NCBI RefSeq assembly: GCF_040183065.1
Contig: NC_091120.1
Location: forward strand, 170,210,488-170,274,487
Direction: 5' to 3'
DNA: 64,000 nucleotides
From: Periplaneta americana
Taxonomy: Eukaryota; Arthropoda; Insecta; Blattodea; Blattidae
Positions 1-10,908 of the stretch are shown here, piece by piece. The first letter of the stretch is position 1. Each line of letters opens with the position of its first letter. A program made the translations under genes and the position numbers. Under the pieces are notes generated by a model, which saw only the letters and a list, made by a program, of their open reading frames with translations, made no database searches and had not been told where the DNA came from.

Positions 1-1565
1 ATTATTGTAATCTTAAACTTATGTCGTATAACACATTCTGTCAGGGATATCTAGGTGACTGTAGTCGAAACTGATATGCTGATCATGAAATAATAATAAT
101 AAATGGCATAATATTTCGCTTGTAAAGAAAGTAAGGTTTACTTCTTGTCTTCGTAAAAGGGTATATTACACCATCCTGCTCCTAATGTACTGATGCCCTT
201 GCATGGTTTCATGTATTAAATCGTAAAATAATTTTTGTTATTTAATATTCACTTTTTAAATTTTGAAATGGTCAAGTGATACGGAATTTACAGGCATAAT
301 AGCAAATTAAGATTCAGAATAAATCGTAGTTGAAAGGAAGAGTTGGGGGTTGTGGGCTAGGGTTCCCACTACAGTTTGGTTAGTGAAATAAAATGTATGA
401 ATAGTTATATATTCCTAATATTTGACATTAACCACATCCTTGTTATGTTAAATTTGCTTAAATGTTTTCAAGATGCATGTTTTACAGGGATGGATCTTTT
501 TGCATTTTATTATCCCTTTTTCTGAGTAAATTAAATGGAAAAGATAACCAGCAGGTGATAAAATGATAAATGAGTACCTGAAAGTAGAATTCAGCATTTG
601 AAATAATTAAATGAATGAATAACGAAGTGGGGACCCTAAAATACCTTGCTTACTAACATATAGGCTGCGATTTTCTTCATAATTTTCAATAATGCAGGAC
701 TCGAAATCTGAAATTTTAAAACACAGAACAAGAAATTTAAAATATCTGTTATAAATATTGGACAATTCAGGATGCAGCATATATGCAAGTAAGCGTGGTA
801 TTATATATAAATAAATTGAAACTTAAATGAGTGTGTTTGCTTGTGAAAAGACTGAGAAACCCTTTGTAATTTATCAGTTTGAAACGTTTTTAAACAAACG
901 TTAATCTTAGAGTTGATAGTAGCAAAATGGTGGTAACACATATTAAAAAATTAATACATAGTAAGGTAGATGCTGACATAAATATTGTAATGTTATATGA
1001 GAAAGTGAAAAGGTAAACAACAGTTATTTATTAAATTTCAAATTGAATAGTGCAATTTAACGTCATTCCATAATATATGTTACAAGTATATATATGTTTT
1101 TGATTCCTCTGCTTTTTATATATAATTAGTTTCAAGACATACACTCCTACATCGTGTAAAATTTTATTACCCACAAAAACAGCATATTGGCATTATAACT
1201 TCAGCACATTTAATGTTTCAGTAAATAGTTTTAAAGGCAATTTTGTTAACTGGTTCTGTTGTACTAAAAGCAAGACAGTGTAATCACAAGTGGTATTAAT
1301 GATAAGTTTCTTTTGAAGAAAAAGGATTAGAAATCTAAGCGAGCTTTGAATTCATGTCAGTGCAATAGAGATAATGATGTTGAAGGAATAGAATATGTAG
1401 AAATATCACCTTTCATTTTAGAATAACAGAATAGAAATAAAATTACCGTGTCTCAAGCTGTATAATAGTTACCACTGAAAAATAAATTTAAAATAATTTG
1501 GACCTGTTAGTGTAAGGTCGACAAGGTACAATTGAAGACTCATTAGTGGATAAAATGATTTTCAT
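1..1565. other. AT-rich intergenic DNA, nothing recognised
   Basis: No open frame of note, no recognisable repeat and no RNA gene were seen on either strand. Composition is AT-rich with short homopolymer runs. Confidence 0.5.
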
Positions 1566-1580
1566 AGTTTTAGTAATGCT

Positions 1581-1835
1581 TACTTACTTACTGGCTTTTA
1601 AGGAACCCGGAGGTTCATTGCCACCCTCACATAAGCCCGCCATTGGTCCCTATCCTGAGCAAGATTAATCCAGTCTCTACCATCATATCCCATCTCCCTC
1701 AAATCCATTTTAATATTATCCTCCCATCTACGTCTCGGCCTCCCCAAAGGTCTTTTCTCTCTGGCCTCCCAACTAACACTCTATATGCATTTCTGGATTT
1801 GCCCATACGTGTTACATGTCCTGCCCATCTCAAAC
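1581..1835 (-). mobile_element. 5'-truncated LINE 3' end (RT C-terminal tail)
   Basis: The minus strand encodes a degraded copy of the C-terminal tail seen more fully at 63212..63613: the RLRWAGHVARMGESRNAYRV stretch, a RP-rich linker and the DGRDWINLAQDRDQW region, ending MNLRVP. The 3' end carries a short (GTAA)n tail. The copy is flanked by the 15-bp direct repeat AGTTTTAGTAATGCT at 1566-1580 and 1836-1850, the mark of target-primed insertion of a 5'-truncated non-LTR retrotransposon. Clade not assigned. Confidence 0.85.
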
Positions 1836-1902
1836 AGTTTTAGTAATGCTACATGTATTAATTCGTTTCCGAATTTTAAACATTACTAGGAATGATGATA
1901 GA

Positions 1903-2104
1903 TTTTTTTTATTTTAGTAGGTTATTTTACGACACTTTATCAACACCTTTGAAGGTGATAATGCTGGTAAAATGAGTCCAGGGTCCAGCACCGAAAGTTA
2001 TCCAACATTTGTTCACATTGGGTTGAGAAAAACCCCCAGAAAAAAACTCAGCCAGGCCACCTGGTTTCGCGGCCAGACGCACTGTTACTCCACATCTGTG
2101 GACT
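1903..2104 (-). mobile_element. SINE family 1 copy, internally deleted
   Basis: The reverse complement starts with the family-1 head (GTCCACAGATGTGGAGTAAC, then GCGTCTGGCCGCGAAACCAG) but skips the B-box segment and jumps to the central TTTTTTCTGGGG module and the GGTGCTGGACCC body, ending in an AATAAA-like tail. Loss of the B box should make it transcriptionally dead for Pol III. Confidence 0.8.
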
Positions 2105-2457
2105 ATGATGATAAACATACATTATTGTTATTGATGTAAATTGAGCAGTTCAGTGAGAAAGTGAACTTTTAAATAAAATAAATGGGATTTCTGCAGTTTC
2201 ATTAAGTTTGTCACATATGCAGGACAATAAAACACTGTTTCTTGAAGTTTATGATTCTATGATAGCTTTCAAATATCCTTGGTCTGATTTACATCTCATT
2301 GTTGAACATATGAGAATTGCGAGAAATATAATAAAACTAATTTCGTGTGTGTTTAACTCTTTCACAGAACCATTGAATTATTCATAATTTCGGATTCGGA
2401 TGTTAATCTTCATCTTACGATGTTGGTGACGTGTAAACGTCCGTTGATGTGACATTA

Positions 2458-2985
2458 ATGAATTTAAATACTATTATAGTCACAATCATGCCATGGTATG
2501 AAAGAAAAATTTCATAACCTCGAGCGGGATTCGAACCTGCGACTTCCTCTACTCCGGTCAGGCGCTCTACCACTGAGCTATCGAGATAGTCTCACGCCAA
2601 AGACTTGGAATTATCCCTTCATACTGGCGACTCTGTTATAGAGTACTGTCCATAGCGTCTGATCTAGTCAGCACTGCTTATGGGTGTGAAGAAACTTTAC
2701 AAATGTAATCTTCATCTTACGATGTTGGTGAAGATTACATTTGTAAAGTTTCTTCCAACCCGTAAGCAGTGCTGACTAGATCAGACGCTATGGACAGTAC
2801 TCTATAACAGAGTCGCCAGTATGAAGGGATAATTCCAAGCCTTTGGCGTGAGACGATCTCAATAGCTCAGTGGTAGAGCGCCTGACCGGAGTACAGGAAG
2901 TTGCAGGTTCGAATCCCGCTCGAGGTTATGAAATTTTTCTTTCATACCATGGCATGATTGTGACTATAATAGTATTTAAATTCAT
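2458..2985. repeat. Near-perfect inverted repeat carrying a tRNA-like unit in each arm
   Basis: Arms of about 255 bp (2458-2717 and 2730-2985) are near-perfect reverse complements around a spacer of about a dozen bases. Each arm holds a tRNA-like sequence: plus strand 2858-2930 has the A-box-like AGCTCAGTGGTAGAGCGCC and B-box GGTTCGAATCC, and the mirror copy lies at 2517-2590 on the minus strand. Anticodon-stem pairing is poor, so these are tRNA-derived rather than functional tRNAs. A 25-bp stretch at 2405-2430 recurs at the centre (2705-2732). Confidence 0.85.
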
Positions 2986-5077
2986 CGGTTGTTAATTCAC
3001 TTGAACATTGGAAGATTCTGTGCTGAAGAAAAAATTTGGAATATGTTACCATTTTGAGATTACACTTGTAAGCACAAGGAAATTCTTGTAAATGTAAATG
3101 GTAAAGAGGTATCAAATTGGAAGTCTAGCAGATATCTGTTACAGGATTTCTAAAATAGGAATTTCTGTACTATGCATATTTTGAACAGTATCTTGTATGA
3201 GGAGAACACACATACCTAACTTCACAGACATGTTAATGTTATATAGGAAAGTGGAGGATCAAAGATATATATGTACTCTGCAAACATTTTTAGATGTATC
3301 TGCCAAATGAAGATTTTGAAGAGTTTTGAGGCAATATCATTGCAGGATCTCTTGAGAGATTCTGCACCATGTTCTGTTGGATGAAATTTTCTAACATTTC
3401 GGAGAAGTATGTTACCCCCATCTTCTGATTAAAACATTATAAAGGTGCCTTGCAAATTTTGATTAAGAAACATTTTATAAACGAATTTCTCAATTTAATT
3501 AAGTGTATTGCATTTTACATAAAACTTTCCGAGCTGGGATAACAGTTTGAATAGACCATGACCACTTCCTGATGCAGTAGTCATTGTTGTGATATAATTT
3601 CAAGTTATTTCTCCACAAGCAGCAGAAACACTGAACCCATTATTGTATTCATTTCTCAGAAATGTCATGAGAGATTTCTTCCACGAGGATGAAGTGCAGA
3701 ATCACGAGTGGCACTAATATAATCACCAAATCTTATGTTCCAAGAAAAAAAGAAAGCTAGGTCTTAGATTTTATAAAGTTGCAAACCAAATACTTGCAGC
3801 AAATGTCTTTTTATGCTCAATTAGTATGTTAGAGAGCAGAAACTAAATATAAGTTTGCAGTCATAATAGTAATAATTCTTATTAGCTCTTTTGTGATTAT
3901 ACTTTATAACTAACCTCTGATGTACATAATTGTTTTCACATTTGGGGGCGTGGGTGTTACTTTAGCTTGTAACAATGCCCAAAAGTACTTTTTTCATAAG
4001 CTCGAGTGCCTTTGTTCCACAGGTCAACCAGACATGTTAATAATGAAAGAAAACGTGATTAAAGAAATTCTCTTTCTGAAAGTAAAAACGTTAATAAACT
4101 GGAATAAGTGTATTTTGAGTTCAGTTACAATGTATTTGTAGTTAGTTCACTTGATGTAATTTTGTACGTATGTATCCTCGCATATATTTAAAGAGGAGGA
4201 AAAAATGAATATATTAATGGTCATAGTGTGTGTTAATTCCATTGCTGTGTGTTTGTTAAGTATTGGTGCAAACTTTTTCACTTTCCCTATTTGGTTTATT
4301 GAATTTTAGATTTTCTTTTAAGTTTGATGGATTAATTGGGATGCTGCACAGGGTAGTTTTGTATTGAAAATTTTGCTTTGATACCAAGTAACATGTATTG
4401 TACATTGTCATTCCATAAGTAATGGATTATGATTTTTTAATTAAATAATTTTTCGTCCTAGAATTGTATTGTATTGAATTAACGAGATTTTGAAAACTAA
4501 CATAGCATAGACGTAGATAGATTTTCATGTTTAACATATCGCCAAACTTTTGCATTCAACATGCAGAGTAGATACCTCTGTTAGGAAAATGGCTTATAAT
4601 GTTATTTGTTGATCCACACCATGTAGGATTCTGTATTTTGTTGTCCCGTACTTCTTCATAATGTGACTGGTTTCTGAAAGCTTTCTTTTGCAGTCACATG
4701 TTCAGAATCCGCTTAAGATCCAGAATTAAAATTAAGTTCTTATCATTATTTAAGATTATTACTCTTACGATGATATCTCTGGTATCAGTTATAATTTTCT
4801 AAAAGTAGCTACAGTATGTAACTTGAGTCTTACATCAATTATCTTCTAAGTTATCTATGGCTATTCACTTATTAACGTAAGTTTTATACTGTGATGTTAT
4901 CTCCGTAGGAGCAACTGAATTTCTTTGGACTTACTCCCAAAGATGAAGTTTCGTCTCCTCTCTCCCTGGATTTGCTCTCTCTCATTCTCTACACACATTT
5001 TGAAATCATCTTTGCGTGGCCACAGTACCAAAAATATTAAATATGACAACTTTCTAGTTAGTACGTTTCTTTCCTAT
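2986..5077. other. Non-coding AT-rich stretch, nothing recognised
   Basis: No convincing coding frame or repeat. The 73-codon frame at 3920 has no recognisable domain and no supporting context. Confidence 0.45.
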
Positions 5078-5079
5078 TA

Positions 5080-5720
5080 CCGTATTTTCCCGTGTATAAG
5101 ACGCACTTCTCGACTAAATTGATTCAAATATTGGGGTGCGTCCTATATTCGAGATAATTAAAATCATGCACTAGACTTGCTTTACACAACATTTATTCTC
5201 AACCTTACATACCTAAATAACTTGAAAATTGTAACCAGTGTCCCCATTTCTGTATTCACGCCAGCAGTTGAATTTTACCACTATCGGTTGATTCTTCACC
5301 ACACAGTGTCATCTCCACTTCCTCCCATTGCATTCAAAATGGACGTGACTTTGAAACTCTTTGATAACATCTCTGTAGCCCTGTTCTCATTCTCATTGTG
5401 CATAACACACCACTTTTAGTTTGAATTTCTTAGTGTAACATGCTCTGACTTTAATCATTCTGCTACTTTCATTTTCACTCACTCTTAGCAGACTCCATCC
5501 GTAACGAACAATGGATATTACCACACAGCTCTGCCTGCAACTCCTAACTGTTCTGCATGGTACCGTTACAGTATGTGAGTGACAGGATCTCAGGAATTTA
5601 CAGTGTTGCAAAAATGTATCAATGTGTTTACTGGTATCTCTGCAAGAATATAAGAAAGTCATTTTTTACCAAATTTATTGTTTTAAAACTGGGGTGCGCC
5701 TTATACACGCATAAATACGG
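5080..5720. mobile_element. DNA transposon/MITE with CCGTATTT terminal inverted repeats
   Basis: Left end CCGTATTTTCCCGTGTATAA and right end, reverse-complemented, CCGTATTTATGCGTGTATAA are imperfect terminal inverted repeats, each followed by a GCGCACC/ACGCACT-type motif. Both ends are flanked by TA (5078-5079 and 5721-5722), suggesting a TA duplication. The 641-bp interior has no transposase. Superfamily not assigned. Confidence 0.75.
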
Positions 5721-5722
5721 TA

Positions 5723-6394
5723 GTTACGCTAGCTGAATTGGGAAAAGGCTAGTTACACATAGGACGGGCATAAGTTCATAAGTTCATTTCTTTAAAACCT
5801 CCCAGACTCTCGTTATTTCTGTTAAATCACTCGATGACAGTGAAAGGGATCAGTCCGCAATTCTATTAATCTGAGAACCTTGGACTTTAACCACTCTTCT
5901 TTCGTAGCATGGTATGTCGTCAGCATATTTTAAGTGAATTGAATTTGTAAAAGTTCTTCTTCATTATTGAAGACTTTTGCCAGAAAACAGAATAATCAGG
6001 TGAAAATTGTACTGTTTCTTCAGAGTTACAGGTGAAGTCATCCAGAGCTGAATTCTTTGTAGTTTACTCTGTCGCATTTTACAGTCCTCTTACGTGCAGA
6101 AGCTTTATATGACTGATACTGCATACTCTTCTTTCAGCAAATGTATGGAAAGTTAAAACCTCTACATATCAAGAAAATGAAATGCTGAAGAAAGTTTGTT
6201 CTTATCGTGAAAGAGACATACTCCCACACAACATATAATCTGTTGTCTTTCACTGACAATTTGACTATTTCATTCGTCTGGCTTATGTTTATTTTACTCT
6301 GTGCAAGTTTTATTTATCATTAAATTTTAGTTCAGATGTGAAAGAAGATATAGCCCGAAATATGGTTGTTATATAAAATATGTTTTTACTAGTA
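5723..6394. other. Non-coding, nothing recognised
   Basis: No gene or repeat identified between the CCGTATTT element and the SINE fragment. Confidence 0.4.
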
Positions 6395-6603
6395 TATGGG
6401 ACTGGTGTCCGCCCCAAATTATAATGAATTTGGGAAGCTACATGAGTAGCGAATCCGGTTTTGTAAGCCTGCTATAATGGCTGAAGGGATCATCATGCTA
6501 ACTACATGTTACCACCAAACTGGTTGGATGATCGTTCACTTCTACTAACGCTTGTGACGTAAGGCCAGCAGTCAGCTGGTACGCTTTAGTTCTCCATGGA
6601 TTA
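6395..6603 (+). mobile_element. SINE family 3 fragment, head missing
   Basis: Diverged match to the body of the full family-3 copy at 12674-13027: the GGGACTGGTGTCC opening, the TGGGAAGCTACATGAGTAGC segment, the CTGGTTGGATGATCGTTCAC segment and the AAGGCCAGCAGTCAGCTGGT segment, ending at TTATTATT. The tRNA-derived promoter portion is absent. Confidence 0.75.
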
Positions 6604-7247
6604 TTATTTATTATATCTGCTCAATAATATGAAATACAGAGAATGTACTGTTATGCTATCAAAAGCAGTTTGGACATTTTGACAGGTAAATATTTCTCAG
6701 TATTGGTGATAAAAAATGGTACCCTCATTCTGGATATGCTTTGCCCATGCGACAAACTTTGTCATATTCATCTGACTTCCGTAAATATAATACACATCCA
6801 CTATGATTATACAAGGCGTATTGCTATTTGATGGCACATGGCATTGACTAACAGAGACTGAGTATACATTAATATCCAAAATATAATAACAAGAGTTCAT
6901 GCTAGTATATGTGTGAAGTCTTATTTTATTCTTGCCTTGATAATAATGTAGTCTTACTTAATTGCAAGTCTCTCTTCAGCTGGTCTACAGGGAAAGTGAA
7001 CATGGTATTGACTAACAGAGACTGAGTGTACATTAACATCCAAAATACTATAACAAGAGTTCATGCTAGTATATATGTGTGAAGTCTTATTTTATTCTTT
7101 GTAGTCTTGCTTAATTCCAAGTCTCTCTCCAACTGATCTACAGGGAAAGAGCTAATCATATGATTAGAGCTCGGAATTGTAGGCACTTACAGCGTTGAAA
7201 ATAGACAAGATGAAGTCATTGATGAATTTAAGAACCCAAAATAGACA
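6604..7247. repeat. Non-coding with a local direct repeat
   Basis: About 85 bp at 6838-6925 (GCATTGACTAACAGAGACTG onward, through the CATGCTAGTATAT segment) is repeated at 7003-7090, and the GTCTCTCT-CAGCTGGTCTACAGGG segment that follows is also repeated. No gene seen. Confidence 0.6.
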
Positions 7248-7255
7248 CTTGAATA

Positions 7256-8597
7256 CAGTGGCGGCCGGTGAGGCATTCTGGTGGTGGTGCCAAAAATGAA
7301 AAAAGGTTGTACGCAAATTACCCTAGTGAAATTGATAATCGCAGCTGACGTTTACATTATGTTAAATGAAACACATTAATTAAACCAGCTATTTTACCAA
7401 GTGTAAGTTAATAATGCATTTAAAGCCACCGGCGTGGCTCAGTCGGTTAAGGCACTTGCCTGCCAGCCTGAAGTTGTGTTCGGGCGCGGGTTCGATCCCT
7501 GCTTGGGATGATTACCTAGTTGGGTTTTTTCCGAGGTTTTCCCCAACCGTAGTGTGAATGCAAGGTAATCTATGGCGAATCCTCGGCCTCATCTCTCCAA
7601 ATATCATCTCGCTATCACCAATCCCATTGACGCTAAATAACCTAGTAGTTGATACAGCGTCGTTAAATAACCAACTAAAAAAATAATGCATTTAGTAACA
7701 GTTACAATAACATTTCCGAAACTAATAACGAAATTTACAGTTACAGATAATGCAAAACTTTCACAGTATTGTTAGTCAAATACAAATAACTTTTATAAGT
7801 ACCGTAAAATTACTGGCAAAAACACACGAGATAAACAGTGATATAGATAATAAACGAACACTTTTGCACTTTATTTAACAGGCTGATGAATCCAAGGCAG
7901 CGGCCTGAATAATACATGTTCATGTCCTGCACAGATCTCATGTATCGTTAACAAAAGCATCAATACTAGCAACAGTGTTGCGATATTTAGTTGCTGCAAA
8001 ATAAAACAAATATTACACAACATCAACAGTTTTACATAATATGAAAAAATATTTATCTTTCTAAAAAGAACCATGACTGTCTCTGCATTCAGTATAGTTA
8101 AATGGATAATAATTTACACATTCAAATCCAAGTTATGTGCATTAGTTTTGAATTGGCAACATTACATTAACATTTGGCGCGGAACTTTAACTCGTGTTTT
8201 CGTGCAAGTCTGCGGTTGATGGTTCTCTTCCTAACGTCACCAACAACCCTGCCATCGAGCGAAATTTCTGCATTACTGTGCTCTAGCAGGCGGAATATTA
8301 ACTACTGAGTCAAATTGAATTCGGCTCAGTGTCTGCCATAAGAAACGCATATAAACTAGAATCAGTAGCCTTTTGTACAGTGTTATATGGACGCAGGCAG
8401 TGCCACACCGAACTGGTTCCAATGTTTGGAAAAATGCTGCAAGAGTGCGTCCTGATCTGTGCGCGCGCTCGTTCAGATGAAATACGAATAAAATGTGTAG
8501 AAATAAACTATTACAACTGCTTTTTAGGATATTATTTTTTGTTTCTTTCATTGGTGCTGCCATGGCACACTGGCACTACCCCCAAAAGCCGCCCCTG
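7256..8597. mobile_element. Non-autonomous hAT element with 8-bp target duplication
   Basis: Ends CAGTGGCGGCCGG and (right, reverse-complemented) CAGGGGCGGCTTTTG resemble hAT terminal repeats of the ZBED type. The 8-bp sequence CTTGAATA occurs exactly at both borders (7248-7255 and 8598-8605). The interior has lost transposase coding capacity and carries a SINE at 7423-7681, which therefore inserted later. Confidence 0.88.
7423..7681 (+). mobile_element. SINE family 2, full length
   Basis: tRNA-derived head with A-box-like GGCTCAGTCGGTTAAGGCAC and B box GGTTCGATCC, the shared central module TTTTTTCCGAGGTTTTCCCC, a body, and the tail hairpin formed by GACGCT and AGCGTC. The 13-bp repeat AATAATGCATTTA flanks it at 7410-7422 and 7682-7694. 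It lies inside the hAT element 7256..8597. Confidence 0.92.
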
Positions 8598-8605
8598 CTT
8601 GAATA

Positions 8606-9150
8606 GGTAATAATAATGCGAACTGATATTAAAATTGTATATAGTGGATATGAGTGTTTCCATGAATATGCCAAGTCGAGTGGTAAAAATTGAAACTATA
8701 GTGGGGTTGTTTGTTATTTATTAAATGTGTTCTTAAATGTTTCAAGTATCTTGTTCAATTTGGAAAAGTATGTCATGAATGTACATATAAATCAAAAGTT
8801 GCGGAATTAAATATCATATTGAAATCGTAATGCAACGAGCATTTTTCAAAATGAGATTTCACTGGGTAAATATTTCATTTTATACAATTAATTTTTTCCA
8901 TGTCACACTTTGGTACTTCCTCAACATAAAGGATGATACAGTGTAATTTTTACATACGAGTTAAGTCATCTATAAAGACATGTAATTTGCGGGTGCTCAT
9001 GTAAAGGGGTTAAGTCAAATTGTAAGGTATGTAAACTTCTCTCTTTTGGTACTAAACAAAACCCCTTTGTCACAAAATATGGAGCACTGTAACTGCATCA
9101 TAGATGGAAGAATGACATAATCCCCTTAACACAAGAGAAAAGTAATTATC
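8606..9150. other. Non-coding, nothing recognised
   Basis: AT-rich sequence without a recognisable gene or repeat. Confidence 0.4.
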
Positions 9151-9154
9151 TTCG

Positions 9155-9830
9155 TCTTCTTCTTGGCGCTACAGCTCGTTGTGAACCTTGGCCTCTTCCA
9201 CAATTTTCCGCCAGTTGTCTCGATCCTGCAAAATTGCATTCCAATTCCTGTATCCCATCTGTCTTCCTCATCTCCATCCACCCATCTTATTCTTGGTCGT
9301 CCACGGCTTCTTTGGCTCCCAGGATTTCCATTTAATATCCTTTTAGGAATTTCTACATCACTCATCCATGCCACATGCCCAGCCCACCTTAAATCTCGTT
9401 GCTTTTACTATTATTCTAATAGGGGGATCTTTATAGATGAAATACAACTTATTATATCACCTCCTCCATCTTCCTCTCTCGTATACTAGGCCAATTATTT
9501 TACGGAGTATCTTCCTCTCAAAGGCATCCGAATTTCCAGCGTCCTTTTTTTGTTAGGGACCACATCTCAGCAGCATATGCTAGTACAGGTCTTATAAGTG
9601 TTTTGTAGATAGTTATCTTTGTGGTACGAGATAAAATTCTTGAACAAAGTAATTTTCTTAAGGCAAAGTAAGCTCTATTGCCAGCCATTAACCTCTGCTT
9701 TATTTCATATGAAATATCATTAGAATGAGTAACTGTTGATCCCAGGTATTTAAATTCATCCACTCTCTCGAAGTCATATCTGCCTATTGTTATTGAGGAT
9801 GCCATATTCTTGAGAAAAGTAGTTATGGAT
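9155..9830 (-). mobile_element. LINE fragment: reverse transcriptase C-terminal region, frameshifted
   Basis: Minus-strand frames read, in order from high to low coordinates, FERVDEFKYLGSTVTHSND, then IKQRLMAGNRAYFALRKLL, KTLIRPVLAYAAEMW, a FERKILRKIIG segment in another frame, and finally HMAWMSDVEIPKRIL followed by GRPRIRW. This is the thumb/C-terminal region after the catalytic core of non-LTR reverse transcriptases ('endonuclease-reverse transcriptase' families of arthropods). The frame changes between 9374 and 9518, and no catalytic FADD motif is present, so it is a dead fragment. Confidence 0.85.
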
Positions 9831-9849
9831 AGTTCAAATCTGTATTTAT

Positions 9850-10240
9850 TCTAGTTTACCCAATTCATACTTAACCCCCTTTACACGAGCATCCACGAAT
9901 TATTCTCTGCAAGTCTGGTCAGTTCGTAACACTCAACATGTAAATACTTTCGTAAACAGCATAATAAACAATGGAATAAAAATTCCTTTCAGATTCAAAA
10001 TCTACTTTATAGTACAAACAAAAAAAATTATTTAACCATTAAAACAAGTTTTTCTGTGTACACATGCCATGACAAAAATGTCAATACTAACGGCGCATTT
10101 TCCTCTGACTACTGCTTGGTCAGTAATAAGTGATACATTGGTGAAGGTGAATGTGCGTGTAGTTGATGTTAAGGCTAAGTTTATATCAGTGTATTGAACA
10201 AGATTTATTTCTGTTTTGACAAAGTCATCAGCAGAAAGAC
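9850..10240. other. Non-coding, nothing recognised
   Basis: No gene or repeat identified. Confidence 0.4.
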
Positions 10241-10243
10241 AAC

Positions 10244-10545
10244 ATGAATTTAAGCAATGTAGCTCAGTTGGTAGAGCAGCTGGCTACGGACTGGAAGGTC
10301 CGGGGTTCGATCCCAAGTGGTGACAGGATTTTTTCTCATTGCCAAACTTACAGAACGGCCCCGAGGTTCACTCAGCCTGCTATAAAATTGAGTATCGGGT
10401 CTTTCCCGGGAGTAAAAGGCGGTCAGAGTGTGGTGCTGACCACACCACCTCATTCTAGTGCCGAGGTCATGGAAAGCATGGGGCTCTACCTCCATGCCCC
10501 CCAAATGCCTTCATGGCATGTTACGGGGATACCTTTACCTTTTTT
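10244..10545 (+). mobile_element. SINE family 4 (tRNA-derived)
   Basis: Strong tRNA-like head: AATGTAGCTCAGTTGGTAGAGCAG, an anticodon-arm-like CTGGCTACGGACTGGAAGG and GGTCCGGGGTTCGATCCC (B box). It is followed by a GATTTTTTCTC motif and a roughly 200-bp body ending near TACGGGGATACCTTTACC. No clear target duplication. A diverged piece of the same body end appears at about 49864-49915. Confidence 0.82.
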
Positions 10546-10561
10546 ATAAAGGAGCAGAACT

Positions 10562-10908
10562 GATGTGAAGAATGGAAAGAAAAAGAGAAAGTCAGAATTA
10601 GGAAGAAAAGAGCTGCACTCAGAAAAATTAAAAGTGGAAGAGAACAACTTAAAGCAAAGAATAGAGAACATAAACGAGCTCAGAGGTTGAGAGATAAATT
10701 GATATGAACTGAGGAAGGTGATGATCTTGATGACATTGCAACGTCTAAAAAAGGATTTAAAAGCAGACAACATTATGGAAAATGCAGAAAACGAGTTGAA
10801 GCACTACCCAACTCTCTAACCAAACGAAAAGAACTCTTTGCTAATTTAGCACGTGTTCTGGCTTCTAAATGTTCATATCATTTTAAAAATAAATCTCTGC
10901 ATATCTAG
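10562..10908 (+). pseudogene. Broken open frame encoding a basic coiled-coil, probably transposon-derived
   Basis: One frame reads a highly basic, helix-rich segment (ERKREKVRIRKKRAALRKI through NREHKRAQRLRDKLI) and then stops near 10706. A second frame continues immediately with TEEGDDLDDIATSKKGF, SRQHYGKCRKRVEALPNS and LTKRKELFANLARVLASKC before stopping at 10908. The KRVEALPNS-KRKELF pattern resembles a recurrent charged/coiled-coil segment I have seen in arthropod repetitive proteins, but I cannot name the family. The stop between the halves marks it as decayed. A purely chance frame is less likely because both halves share the expected charge pattern. Confidence 0.4.

Noticed and set aside
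2858..2930. tRNA gene on the plus strand (and its mirror on the minus strand)
   Set aside because: A and B boxes are good, but the anticodon stem does not pair and the unit is embedded in a foldback element; called tRNA-derived.
10244..10330. Functional tRNA-like gene on the plus strand
   Set aside because: Strong boxes, but followed directly by a SINE body with no terminator.
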